From NCBI RefSeq assembly GCF_008728635.1, contig NZ_CP044285.1:248001-312000 (forward strand): 64,000 nt of DNA, given 5' to 3'. The stretch comes from Hymenobacter baengnokdamensis. Its GTDB lineage: Bacteria; Bacteroidota; Bacteroidia; Cytophagales; Hymenobacteraceae. Of the stretch, positions 26,733 to 34,044 are shown piece after piece. How positions within the stretch are numbered: position 1 is the first letter of the stretch; each line of letters starts with the position of its first letter. The notes beneath the pieces were generated by a model. That model saw nothing but the letters and a program-made list of their open reading frames with translations. It ran no database searches and had not been told where the DNA came from. The translations under genes and the position numbers were made by a program.

Positions 26733-27383
26733 GTGCCTTTTGCCGCTTCCTTTTCGCCTGTTCTTGTTTGGCTGCGGGGTGCCCTGGCAGTGGTAGCGCT
26801 GCTGAGTATGCCAGCCGTAGTGGCCGCCCAAGCTACCCCGACAGACTCTGCTGCAACTCAGGCGGCTGCCTGCGGCCCTTTGCAACCCGTTGAGCTATGC
26901 GTTGATTTTGATGCCAGCCGCTCGCTAGACCCCGGCGCCGGCCCCCTGGAGTACCGCTGGAATATGGGCGATGGTACTACGCTCACGGGCCTGAAAATCA
27001 CGCACTGCTACGCCACTCGGGCCCACTACCAGGTGGTGCTCGATGTAGTGGTGCCGGCCACCGGCGAAGTGCGCCGCGCCGAAAAAACCTTCGACGTGGA
27101 TTTGCTGCGCAAGCCGGTGCTCAATTTTAGCGTGGGCCCCGCGCTTCGGGTACGGGCCGGGCAGGCAGTAGCATTCGATGCGCTGGACTCGGTATTGCCC
27201 GACTGTCAATCGGTAGTGGTCATCTGGGATTTTCGCGATGGCTTTACCCAGCAGGGGCGGCGCGTCGAGCACAGCTTCCGCAAGCCCGGGCACTTTCCAG
27301 TGCGCATGAGCCTGCGCGGCTACGGCCCCGGAGCCTGCGCCGCCAGCAACTGCGTCAGCCAGGAAGTTATCGTGGAGCCTTAG
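26733..27383 (+). CDS. Exported PKD domain protein
   Basis: About 216 residues from the GTG at 26733, with a signal peptide (VLVWLRGALAVVALLSMPAVVAAQ) and two Ig-like PKD domains: VDFDASRSLDPGAGPLEYRW followed by NMGDGTTLTG, and VAFDALDSVLP with VIWDFRDGFTQQGRR. A GTG at 26685, two bases after the LytTR stop, would add 16 residues. Four cysteines could form disulphides. It has no sorting domain or lipobox, so it is probably periplasmic. Role unknown; position behind the kinase and regulator suggests a link. Confidence 0.75.
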   Translation: MPFAASFSPVLVWLRGALAVVALLSMPAVVAAQATPTDSAATQAAACGPLQPVELCVDFDASRSLDPGAGPLEYRWNMGDGTTLTGLKITHCYATRAHYQVVLDVVVPATGEVRRAEKTFDVDLLRKPVLNFSVGPALRVRAGQAVAFDALDSVLPDCQSVVVIWDFRDGFTQQGRRVEHSFRKPGHFPVRMSLRGYGPGACAASNCVSQEVIVEP

Positions 27384-27398
27384 GTAGCGGCACAAAGG

Positions 27399-28907
27399 CT
27401 ACTGCGGGGCACCCTGGCTCAGAATGTCTAATACCAGCTGCCACAAATCCTCGTACGGAACAATCTCGATTTCGGCATCGGCCTCGCCCACCAGCGGGGC
27501 CTTTTTCAGCGCTGCCAGCAAGGGCTTGCTGCGCTGCGCCAGCACTTCGGGGTTGAAGTCGGCTTCGGGCAGCAGCAGCAGCAGCCGCAGAAAGGTGCGG
27601 CTCCGCAGGGTAGCCGCATCGCGCAGGTGCCGCTGCTGGTACTTACGCAGGCGTTCCAGCCGTGCGAGCACGGGCTCCAGCAGGCGCTGCCGCAGGTAGT
27701 GCAGCAGCTGAAATACCAGAATGGCCACGTTGTGGCCGCGCTTATCGCGGCTGTACTCGGGCACGGTCAGGGCCGCAAACACGGCCAGCTGGTTGCGGCG
27801 GCGCACCGGCAGCTTCTCAAGCGGCTGGATAAACTCGATGTAGGCCTCCAGCAGCTCCCAGCGCTGCAAGGCCGAGGGCCGCAGCTTGATAAACGACGGG
27901 TTTTTGTGCGCCTGGTGCAGCAGCAGCTGCGCCTGCTCATACTCGCCCGCATGCAGGGCCAGCAGCAGATAATGCTCGTAGAAATAAAACCAGTTGCTGG
28001 AGGTAGGATGCATCTCCTGGGCGAAAGTCTCCGCCAGCTTCAGGCCCGCTGCCGCCTGCCGGGTGCGCAGGTAGGCATACACCATCATAAACTGATTGAA
28101 GCGCTGGTCGAAGCGCCGGGCATTGAGCTTGCCCTGCTGCAGGAGCCGGGTGGCCATTGTGGTATACTGCACAATGTCTTCGTAGCGCCCGGTCAGCTCC
28201 GCGTTGCCGATGCGCACCCGATACAGCGCCATAAACGTGGTAAACGTTTTGGCCTGCTTGTGCAGCTCCTCCGCCCGGGCCAGGTACGCCGGCATCTTCA
28301 GCAAAATGGCCCGGCGCTTGGCCACAGCCCGCGCCATGCCCAGGCTTACAGACAGTGAAAGCTCTTCGGCTTCCCGCTCGCAGCGAATAACCTCCCGCAG
28401 TTTGGCCAGGGTTTTGCTTAGCGCATCATACTTATACGGCAGGTTTTGCTGGGCGTATATAGTCAGGAGCCACTGGCCGGCCTGCTCGGCATAGCCCATA
28501 AACTCACCTTGCAGGGCCATTCGCATACAGCGACGTAACAGCCGCTCACTGAGGCTATACTCTCCTTCTAAACATAAAATAGTTACCTTGTGTAACAAGT
28601 CCAGGCATTCGACCTCATAGCGGCGCGATACTACAAAGCGCGGGTCAGAATGGTCCAGAAAGTATAGGTGATTAAGTAGTTTATCCTGCACCCGCGCCCG
28701 CAGCTGGCGCATAGCAGCTTGGTTATTGGTCGAGTTTGCCCCATAAAGCGATTTGGTTAGCTGTATGGTGGTCATTTCCGGGTTGGCTGTTACTTCCTGC
28801 ATCAGCCGCTCTTCCTTGCCCATGCGGGAAGCATCCAGGTCGAGTAGAGGCCGCTGTTTTGACCGACGCAATGTCACAATTCGCGCCAAATTTGCAATCT
28901 CTTTCAT
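27399..28907 (-). CDS. Helical-repeat (TPR-like) cytoplasmic protein of unknown function
   Basis: A 502-residue protein with no signal peptide. Residues 20-85 (RMGKEERLMQEVTANPEMTT then QLTKSLYGANSTNNQAAMRQ and LRARVQDKLLNHLYFLD) look like a small helical, possibly DNA- or protein-binding, module. The rest is a long row of amphipathic helix pairs (ERLLRRCMRMAL, GQWLLTIYAQQN, FYEHYLLLALHAGEYEQAQL, LLHQAHKN) with TPR-like spacing. Such proteins are common as unnamed families in Cytophagales. The layout recalls peptide-binding TPR regulators of the RRNPP kind, but there is no sequence proof. Divergent from the small-peptide and peptide-transporter genes. Confidence 0.65.
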   Translation of the reverse strand: MKEIANLARIVTLRRSKQRPLLDLDASRMGKEERLMQEVTANPEMTTIQLTKSLYGANSTNNQAAMRQLRARVQDKLLNHLYFLDHSDPRFVVSRRYEVECLDLLHKVTILCLEGEYSLSERLLRRCMRMALQGEFMGYAEQAGQWLLTIYAQQNLPYKYDALSKTLAKLREVIRCEREAEELSLSVSLGMARAVAKRRAILLKMPAYLARAEELHKQAKTFTTFMALYRVRIGNAELTGRYEDIVQYTTMATRLLQQGKLNARRFDQRFNQFMMVYAYLRTRQAAAGLKLAETFAQEMHPTSSNWFYFYEHYLLLALHAGEYEQAQLLLHQAHKNPSFIKLRPSALQRWELLEAYIEFIQPLEKLPVRRRNQLAVFAALTVPEYSRDKRGHNVAILVFQLLHYLRQRLLEPVLARLERLRKYQQRHLRDAATLRSRTFLRLLLLLPEADFNPEVLAQRSKPLLAALKKAPLVGEADAEIEIVPYEDLWQLVLDILSQGAPQ

Positions 28908-29182
28908 TAAAAAAGCGCTTCCGCAACGTTTAAAGGCATCTTTAATCTTGCTTGCTATCCCAAACAGGCGTTTTCAAAACTTAGCAGATTGTCCTTGTAA
29001 AGCCCTGGCATTTTTTCAAGCTTTGCATCTTGGATTAGTATGCGCAATTTACACGATAAGATGTCACAATTCAGTTTTTTTTCGCAAAAGCCGCTTCGAT
29101 AAATACTCCACAGCCAAACCAGATAACTTAGAAAATCAGCATCATTAACAAGAAAAGTCCAATAAATTATAAAAATAATTAT
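28908..29182. other. AT-rich intergenic region with TGTCACA copies
   Basis: The region between the helical-repeat gene and the peptide gene is much more AT-rich than the surroundings. It contains TGTCACAATTC at 29062; the same 11-mer occurs at 28872 just inside the helical-repeat gene. No further open frame was identified. Confidence 0.45.
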
Positions 29183-29238
29183 TGTCACAGCAGAAATGCT
29201 TATGTCCTTTTGAGGGCCTTCCACGGAGAGGAGCTTTG
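29183..29238 (+). promoter_or_regulatory. Promoter with conserved upstream element (copy 1)
   Basis: TGTCACA (29183-29189), 12 nt, then the block ATGTCCTTTTGAGGGC (29202-29217). TTTTG inside the block can be the -33 element; 18 nt later GAGCTTTG (29231-29238) fits a -7 box with one change. The same elements at the same spacing occur before the second small ORF at 33492-33547. The extra TGTCACA and ATGTCC parts look like a regulator site. Confidence 0.6.
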
Positions 29239-29270
29239 TATCAACAATCCACCACAAACCTTTCCCTACC

Positions 29271-29411
29271 ATGTTTGAGCTTATTACTTTCGCCCTGTTG
29301 CAACTCGCTACCCTGTCTAGCCAGCCTACCACCAACAACATCGGCAGCAGCGGTTGGGGTAATGACATTGTAGCTCCTACTCAACCTACGACTAGCGTCG
29401 GCGGCAACTAA
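29271..29411 (+). CDS. 46-residue putative secreted peptide
   Basis: A short ORF with an ATG start and TAA stop. The first 18 residues (MFELITFALLQLATLSSQ) are hydrophobic and signal-like; the rest (PTTNNIGSSGWGNDIV, then APTQPTTSVGGN) is polar, rich in Thr, Ser, Asn and Gly, and would be a small exported peptide. There are no cysteines. It lies 33 nt after a promoter-like sequence and 86 bp before an oligopeptide-type binding protein gene on the same strand, with two hairpins between. No homologue is recognised; coding potential is inferred from context, start and promoter. Confidence 0.5.
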   Translation: MFELITFALLQLATLSSQPTTNNIGSSGWGNDIVAPTQPTTSVGGN

Positions 29412-29414
29412 GGC

Positions 29415-29426
29415 GGCAACGTTGCC
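29415..29426 (+). repeat. 12-bp perfect palindrome after the peptide gene
   Basis: GGCAACGTTGCC sits 3 bp after the peptide stop codon. It is short and has no T-run, so it could be an RNA 3' protecting hairpin or chance. Confidence 0.35.
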
Positions 29427-29470
29427 TAGTAGCAGTAGAGGTTAATTTGAAGTCCAGCCTGCTAACTTGC

Positions 29471-29493
29471 CAATGGCATTTGTAATGCCATTG
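29471..29493 (+). promoter_or_regulatory. Hairpin directly upstream of the binding-protein start
   Basis: Perfect 10-bp arms (CAATGGCATT and AATGCCATTG) with a 3-nt loop TGT, ending 4 nt before the ATG at 29498. In RNA this would lie where the ribosome must load, so it may damp translation of the transporter relative to the peptide or mark an mRNA processing point. Confidence 0.5.
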
Positions 29494-29497
29494 CGAA

Positions 29498-31246
29498 ATG
29501 AAATACTTCTGGCTTGGTGGATTTCTGCTATTTTTGACCTGCGCTTGCTCGTCATCTACTACCCGGCAAGAGTCCGCTTCTACTCCGATTCGCATTCGAT
29601 GGGCCTACGACCCGGAAACGCTGGACCCTATGGCGCTTCCCAATCAAAACGCCATCGATGTAGCCAATCTGTTGCATGTAAGCCTGCTGCAAGTAGATTA
29701 TAAAAGCAATAGATACGCGCCAGCCCTGGCCCAGTCGCTGCCGCAGGTAACGCTTATGGGGGATTCGCTTACCTCCCTGGATTATCATTTGCGGCCCGCC
29801 GCTGCCTGGGACAACGGGCAGCCCGTATTAGCTACCGATGTTGACTTTACGCTTAAATTAATGCAATGCCCGGGGCTGCCCAACGAGGGTGCTCGCGCAC
29901 AATTCAGCTTTATTCGGAAAATTCAGCTTGACCCGGCCAACCCCCGCCATTTCACGATAGTGTGTCGTGGCCAGGCCACCGAGCTGGCAACCGCTTCCGG
30001 CGACTACCCAATCTTGCCCGAAGCGGTGCTCGACCCGACGCATGCGTTGCGGGGCATTTCGCTGGCCGCGCTGCAAGACTGGCCCGAGTCGCGCGCCCCG
30101 GCCCCGGCGGTGGCCGCCCTGGTACAACGGTATCAGCAAGCCGACCTGGCTCGCCACCCCGAGCGGCTGCCAGGCTGCGGAGCGTATAAGCTCGCCGTGT
30201 GGGAAACCGGGTGGCACCTGTTGCTGCAACGCAAGGCCCACTGGTGGGCCGATGCGCTACGCCCGGCCTCGCCGGTACTGCAGGCTCGCCCCCAACAGTT
30301 GGATTTCGTTATTATTCCCGATGATGCCGTCGCTACGCTGGCGCTGCGCCGCCACGAGCTGGAAGTATATTCGCCGGTACCAGCCCGCTTTTTTCAGCGC
30401 TTACAGACTTCCGCAGCGGCCCAGCGTGAATTATTTTTTTACAGCAGCCCATCCTACGATATCGTAACGGCTGGATTTAACACGCGGCGCGCTCCCTTAC
30501 GCGATAAGTGTACCCGCCAGGCAATCAGCCGGTTATTTGACCCTGTTGCGCTGCTTAAGGCAACCCAGCTGGGGCAAGGCAGTACTACAATAGGCCTGCT
30601 ACCGCCCACCAGCCCCTATTATAACGACAGCCTGCCGCCTCTCACGTATGCACCCGCCCGGGCAGTAGCGCTGCTGCAGCAGGCGGGCTGGCGGCGGCAG
30701 CCCGATGGCACCTGGCGACACCCTTCTTTGGCCAGTCCGCTTACACTACGGCTTCGCTATCGCACCGATGAAACGACGTTTGCGACGGCCGCCCTACAGC
30801 TTCAGGCGGCGGCCGCGCAGCTCGGCATTCCGATTGTGCTGGTTCCTACCGAAACCTCGGTGCTGGTGAGCGCGTTGCGCAGCGGCGATTTTGACATGTA
30901 TATCCGTCTGGTAAGGGGCAGTCCATTTGGCTTCAACTTTATGCCCGTGCTGCACTCCAACGCTATTGGCAACGGCAACTTTACCGGCTTCGGCACTCCC
31001 GCCACCGACCGGCTGCTCGAGGGGATTGCGGTCGAAGGAAATGAGCGCCGCAAACGCCTGATGCTCCGCAAACTGCAAGCCGTCGTTCGGGAAGAGATGC
31101 CGCTGGTACCGTTATTTTTTCTGCCTATCCGCCTGGTTGCCAGCCGTCGCCTGCAGCCAGTAGCTACCTCGGGGCTTAAGCCGGGCTATATGCCTGCTAC
31201 CCTGGCCTGGGCTACCGCCGACAGCCTGCGGGCTCCCGCCCACTAA
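29498..31246 (+). CDS. Oligopeptide-type ABC transporter substrate-binding lipoprotein (SBP family 5)
   Basis: A 582-residue lipoprotein: signal MKYFWLGGFLLFLTCAC with a lipobox ending in Cys. The mature part has the family-5 opening IRIRWAYDPETLDPMALPNQ, a middle domain with DFVIIPDDAVATLALRRHEL and the long C-terminal lobe with VLHSNAIGNGNFTGFGTPATDRLLEGI. Members bind peptides, nickel or other solutes and hand them to DppBC/OppBC permeases. The two downstream genes encode such permeases, with a 2-bp gap. Anchored in the inner or outer membrane; the ligand is unknown. Confidence 0.88.
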   Translation: MKYFWLGGFLLFLTCACSSSTTRQESASTPIRIRWAYDPETLDPMALPNQNAIDVANLLHVSLLQVDYKSNRYAPALAQSLPQVTLMGDSLTSLDYHLRPAAAWDNGQPVLATDVDFTLKLMQCPGLPNEGARAQFSFIRKIQLDPANPRHFTIVCRGQATELATASGDYPILPEAVLDPTHALRGISLAALQDWPESRAPAPAVAALVQRYQQADLARHPERLPGCGAYKLAVWETGWHLLLQRKAHWWADALRPASPVLQARPQQLDFVIIPDDAVATLALRRHELEVYSPVPARFFQRLQTSAAAQRELFFYSSPSYDIVTAGFNTRRAPLRDKCTRQAISRLFDPVALLKATQLGQGSTTIGLLPPTSPYYNDSLPPLTYAPARAVALLQQAGWRRQPDGTWRHPSLASPLTLRLRYRTDETTFATAALQLQAAAAQLGIPIVLVPTETSVLVSALRSGDFDMYIRLVRGSPFGFNFMPVLHSNAIGNGNFTGFGTPATDRLLEGIAVEGNERRKRLMLRKLQAVVREEMPLVPLFFLPIRLVASRRLQPVATSGLKPGYMPATLAWATADSLRAPAH

Positions 31247-31248
31247 CG

Positions 31249-32313
31249 ATGGGTTGGTGGCTGCTCACCCGGCTCGGTCGCGCCGCCCTGGCTGCCTGGG
31301 GCATCGCCTCGCTGGTATTTATCCTAAGCCGCCAACTACCAACCGGCCCCGAGCTGGCGACCCTGGAAGATGCTGGTAACTTAAGCCGCCCGGCCGCAGC
31401 CATGAGCGCCGTAGCAGCCCCGGCGGCCGCCCGGCAGCTGCGCCACCGCCTCGGGCTCGACGAGCCAGCTTTTTATATTACCCGCTCGGCAGCCAAACCT
31501 GTTGGCTGGCACTGGCACGGGGCCCATAACCAATACCACCAGTGGGTAATGCAGCTGCTGCACGGCAACCTGGGCCAGTCGTACCGCGATGGGCAGCCCG
31601 TAGCCAGCCTGCTACGACAAGCGCTGGGGTATAGCCTGCCGCTGGCGGCCGGAGCGGCTGCCCTGGCCACCGCCCTGGCGCTGGCGCTGGCGCTCTATCT
31701 GGCCCGCGCTTCGGGAGGCAAGGCGCGCGCTATCATCCGGGCTGGGTTGGCCGGCTTACAGGTGATGCCGCTGTTTCTGCTGGCGCTGGCCCTGCTACTG
31801 CTGCTGGCCAACCCGGATGTGCTGGACTTGTTTCCGGCTACCGGTCGTATTTCGGATACGCCTACGGGTAGTGCCGGGCAGCTCATGGGCTACTGGGCAG
31901 CCCGCTCAGCCCTTCCGCTGCTAAGCCTGGTACTGGCCGTAGTGCCCAGCCTGACGCTGCCGCTGGAAGCCGCGCTGCGCCACGAGGCGCGGCTGGCTTA
32001 CGCTACAACGGCCCGCGCCAAGGGCCTGGGCGCCGGGCAGATGTTATGGCGTCATGCCCTGCCCAATGCCCTGCTGCCACTGCTCACCACGCTCACCGAC
32101 CTGCTGCCGGCTCTGGTAGCCGGCACGGTAGTAGTCGAGGTCGTATTTTCCCTGCCGGGCAGCGGCCGCCTGCTGGCAGAAGCCGCGGCCGCCCACGACT
32201 ATCCGGTGGTAGTAGCAGGTGTGCTGCTTACGGCAGCAGCCCGCCTGCTCGGGTTAATACTAGCAGATATTCTATATTTTACAATCGACCCCCGCCTCCG
32301 GCCCACTGCATGA
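31249..32313 (+). CDS. DppB/OppB-like ABC permease
   Basis: A 354-residue inner-membrane permease with about six helices. N-terminal helix ARAALAAWGIASLVFILSRQ, an extracytoplasmic part, and the DppB-like core with HGNLGQSYRDGQPVASLL and the EAA-like loop around YATTARAKGLGAGQMLWRHA. It starts 2 bp after the binding-protein stop and its TGA overlaps the ATG of the next permease, so the three genes form one translationally coupled operon. Confidence 0.88.
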   Translation: MGWWLLTRLGRAALAAWGIASLVFILSRQLPTGPELATLEDAGNLSRPAAAMSAVAAPAAARQLRHRLGLDEPAFYITRSAAKPVGWHWHGAHNQYHQWVMQLLHGNLGQSYRDGQPVASLLRQALGYSLPLAAGAAALATALALALALYLARASGGKARAIIRAGLAGLQVMPLFLLALALLLLLANPDVLDLFPATGRISDTPTGSAGQLMGYWAARSALPLLSLVLAVVPSLTLPLEAALRHEARLAYATTARAKGLGAGQMLWRHALPNALLPLLTTLTDLLPALVAGTVVVEVVFSLPGSGRLLAEAAAAHDYPVVVAGVLLTAAARLLGLILADILYFTIDPRLRPTA

Positions 32314-33284
32314 CGCCCGCTGGTTTACTGAAGCGCCCTGGCTATTGGCTTGCCCTGTGCTGGCTGGGAATAGTAGCTGCTACCGGGCTGCTTAGCTCCT
32401 GGCTGCGCCTGCCCTATCTCAGCACGGCACCCGACCTGCTGCACATGGCAGCACCTCCCAGCGCGCTTCACTACTTCGGCACCGATGTGCTGGGGCGCGA
32501 TGTACTTGCGGGCCTGGTAACGGGGGCCCAGCGGCTCGTCAAACTCAGCTTGCCGGCCGTGGCGCTGGCTACTGCCTTCGGCGCGGTAGCCGGGGGAGCA
32601 GCCGGTTTCTGGGGCAATACCCGCCTGCGCCTGCCGCTGGGTGCGCTTGGGCTGCCGGCGGCGCTAGCCTGGTGGCTGCTGCAACTGCCTGGCTGCGTGT
32701 ATTTTACCGTTTCTATACTGTCTATCAGTGGCCTATATGAGCTTATCACATCCCGCCGGCAGCAGGCGCTGCAAATCAGGCCGCTCACCTTTGCCCTGCC
32801 GCTCGACAGTCTGCTGCTGGGAATAGCTACCTTGCTGGGAGCCTTGCCCCGGCTGGTCCTGCTGATAGCCCTGGCGGCCGGGCCGCCCCTCACGCTGGTA
32901 CAGCTGCTTGCACTGCTGGTACTTATTGCCTGGCCCGAGCCCGCTCGTATGGTGCGGGCCGAAATGCTGCGCGTGCGCGTGCAGCCCTTTATCGAAGCGG
33001 CCTGGGCCAGCGGGCTGGGACCGGGCCGCATCTGGTGGCGCCACGCCCTTCCGGCAGCCTGCCAGCCCCTGCGCACCCTGGCTCCCCTGAGCCTGGCTGG
33101 CCTGATAGGGCTGGAAACCGCCTTAGCTTTTCTGGGTATTGGGCAGGCACCCAACGCAGTTGGCTGGGGTACCCTGCTGGCTACCGTGCGCCAAGACCCC
33201 AGCGCCTGGTGGGTAGCGCTGGCGCCTGGCGTTGCCCTGCTGGCCACCTTGCTGGCCCTGCAAAAGGTAGCAGCCAGCAAATAA
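32310..33284 (+). CDS. DppC/OppC-like ABC permease
   Basis: A 324-residue permease with the DppC start pattern (first helix, then HYFGTDVLGRDVLAGLVTGA), a membrane core, and the EAA loop FIEAAWASGLGPGRIWWRHA that contacts the ATPase. The ATG (32310) overlaps the previous stop as ATGA. An ATP-binding subunit would be expected next but none is present in the window; the transporter must borrow ATPases encoded elsewhere. Confidence 0.88.
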   Translation: MTPAGLLKRPGYWLALCWLGIVAATGLLSSWLRLPYLSTAPDLLHMAAPPSALHYFGTDVLGRDVLAGLVTGAQRLVKLSLPAVALATAFGAVAGGAAGFWGNTRLRLPLGALGLPAALAWWLLQLPGCVYFTVSILSISGLYELITSRRQQALQIRPLTFALPLDSLLLGIATLLGALPRLVLLIALAAGPPLTLVQLLALLVLIAWPEPARMVRAEMLRVRVQPFIEAAWASGLGPGRIWWRHALPAACQPLRTLAPLSLAGLIGLETALAFLGIGQAPNAVGWGTLLATVRQDPSAWWVALAPGVALLATLLALQKVAASK

Positions 33285-33491
33285 CCCCTGCTTCTACCCT
33301 CGGCGGGCAACCCAATCAGCTCAGCTATCGGACCTGAATTGTCACAAAAGCGAGAGTTTTCAGCAAGCGTGCAATTACAAACGCAGACGCTATCCTCTAA
33401 ATAGCAGGCATAACAACAAGAACGCGCATTTAAGATGTAATATTTTATGTTTTTTATTGTGTTTTTTATAGTAAAAAAAGTTGGCTTTGCA
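33285..33491. other. AT-rich intergenic region before the second small ORF
   Basis: Strongly AT-rich, with TGTCACA at 33340-33346 and a run of T-rich sequence around 33441-33475. No open frame or GC-rich terminator for the permease operon was found. Confidence 0.4.
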
Positions 33492-33547
33492 TGTCACAAA
33501 ATTTACAACTATGTCCTTTTGAGGGCAGCAAAACGCCCTTAATCTTG
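33492..33547 (+). promoter_or_regulatory. Promoter with conserved upstream element (copy 2)
   Basis: TGTCACA (33492-33498), 12 nt, ATGTCCTTTTGAGGGC (33511-33526), then 18 nt after its TTTTG the -7 box TAATCTTG (33540-33547). All elements and distances equal those at 29183-29238, while the bases between them differ, which points to conservation for function. Confidence 0.65.
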
Positions 33548-33612
33548 TACTTTATTTACTTCCCAAAGCTACGCTACGTCTTTTTATAGTGGACTTATTT
33601 AGTGGTCATTAC

Positions 33613-33816
33613 ATGAAATCTCCTTCTTCATCGCGGCAAGATTCTGCTTATACCGGCTCCTCGCCTACTACTTACTCTGCCCTGGCCGCTGGCCGCGATT
33701 TCACGACGCTGGATGGCCGACTTGTGCCGCGCGTTTTGGGTGAGGCAGCCCTGCGCCAACACACCGCTATGCTCATTGGAGGCTTACTTATCGGGGAGTG
33801 GCCGGAGCATCTTTAG
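33613..33816 (+). CDS. Small ORF (67 aa) under the same type of promoter as the peptide gene
   Basis: Not recognised. From the ATG at 33613 the product is MKSPSSSRQDSAYTGSSPTT, a Ser/Thr-rich N-terminus, then a charged part (GRDFTTLDGRLVPRVLGEAA) and a hydrophobic C-terminal segment (AMLIGGLLIGEWPEHL). A GTG at 33589 would add eight residues. It has no signal peptide. Support for coding comes from the promoter element shared with the 29271 gene and from its isolated position before a terminator. Confidence 0.45.
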   Translation: MKSPSSSRQDSAYTGSSPTTYSALAAGRDFTTLDGRLVPRVLGEAALRQHTAMLIGGLLIGEWPEHL

Positions 33817-33976
33817 GCCTAATTACTTAATCATCAAGGCATCGTCTCATTTTTTTAACATCTGCTTTTCATGAGCTGCCCAATAGCCCTCCCTGGCACA
33901 GGAAGCTCCAGCTAGTCCACTATTCACGTCCGTTTATTCGAATCCACTTATTTTAGAAGCGGAAGGCTTATAGCTG

Positions 33977-34008
33977 AAAAGCCCGCCGGCAATGTCGGCG
34001 GGCTTTTT
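33977..34008. terminator. Bidirectional intrinsic terminator
   Basis: AAAAGCCCGCCG, a 7-nt loop, CGGCGGGC and TTTTT. It lies between the small ORF (plus) and the reductase gene ending at 34045 (minus) and can serve both. Confidence 0.88.
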
Positions 34009-34044
34009 ATTTAACTGACGTCGGGGGTTAGCAGTCAGCCCAGC

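Noticed and set aside
29183..29205. TGTCACA plus TGTC as an ECF sigma (ECF41-like) promoter
   Set aside because: The distance between the two parts (13 nt) is too short for an ECF -35/-10 pair, and a housekeeping-type -33/-7 pair fits at both loci.
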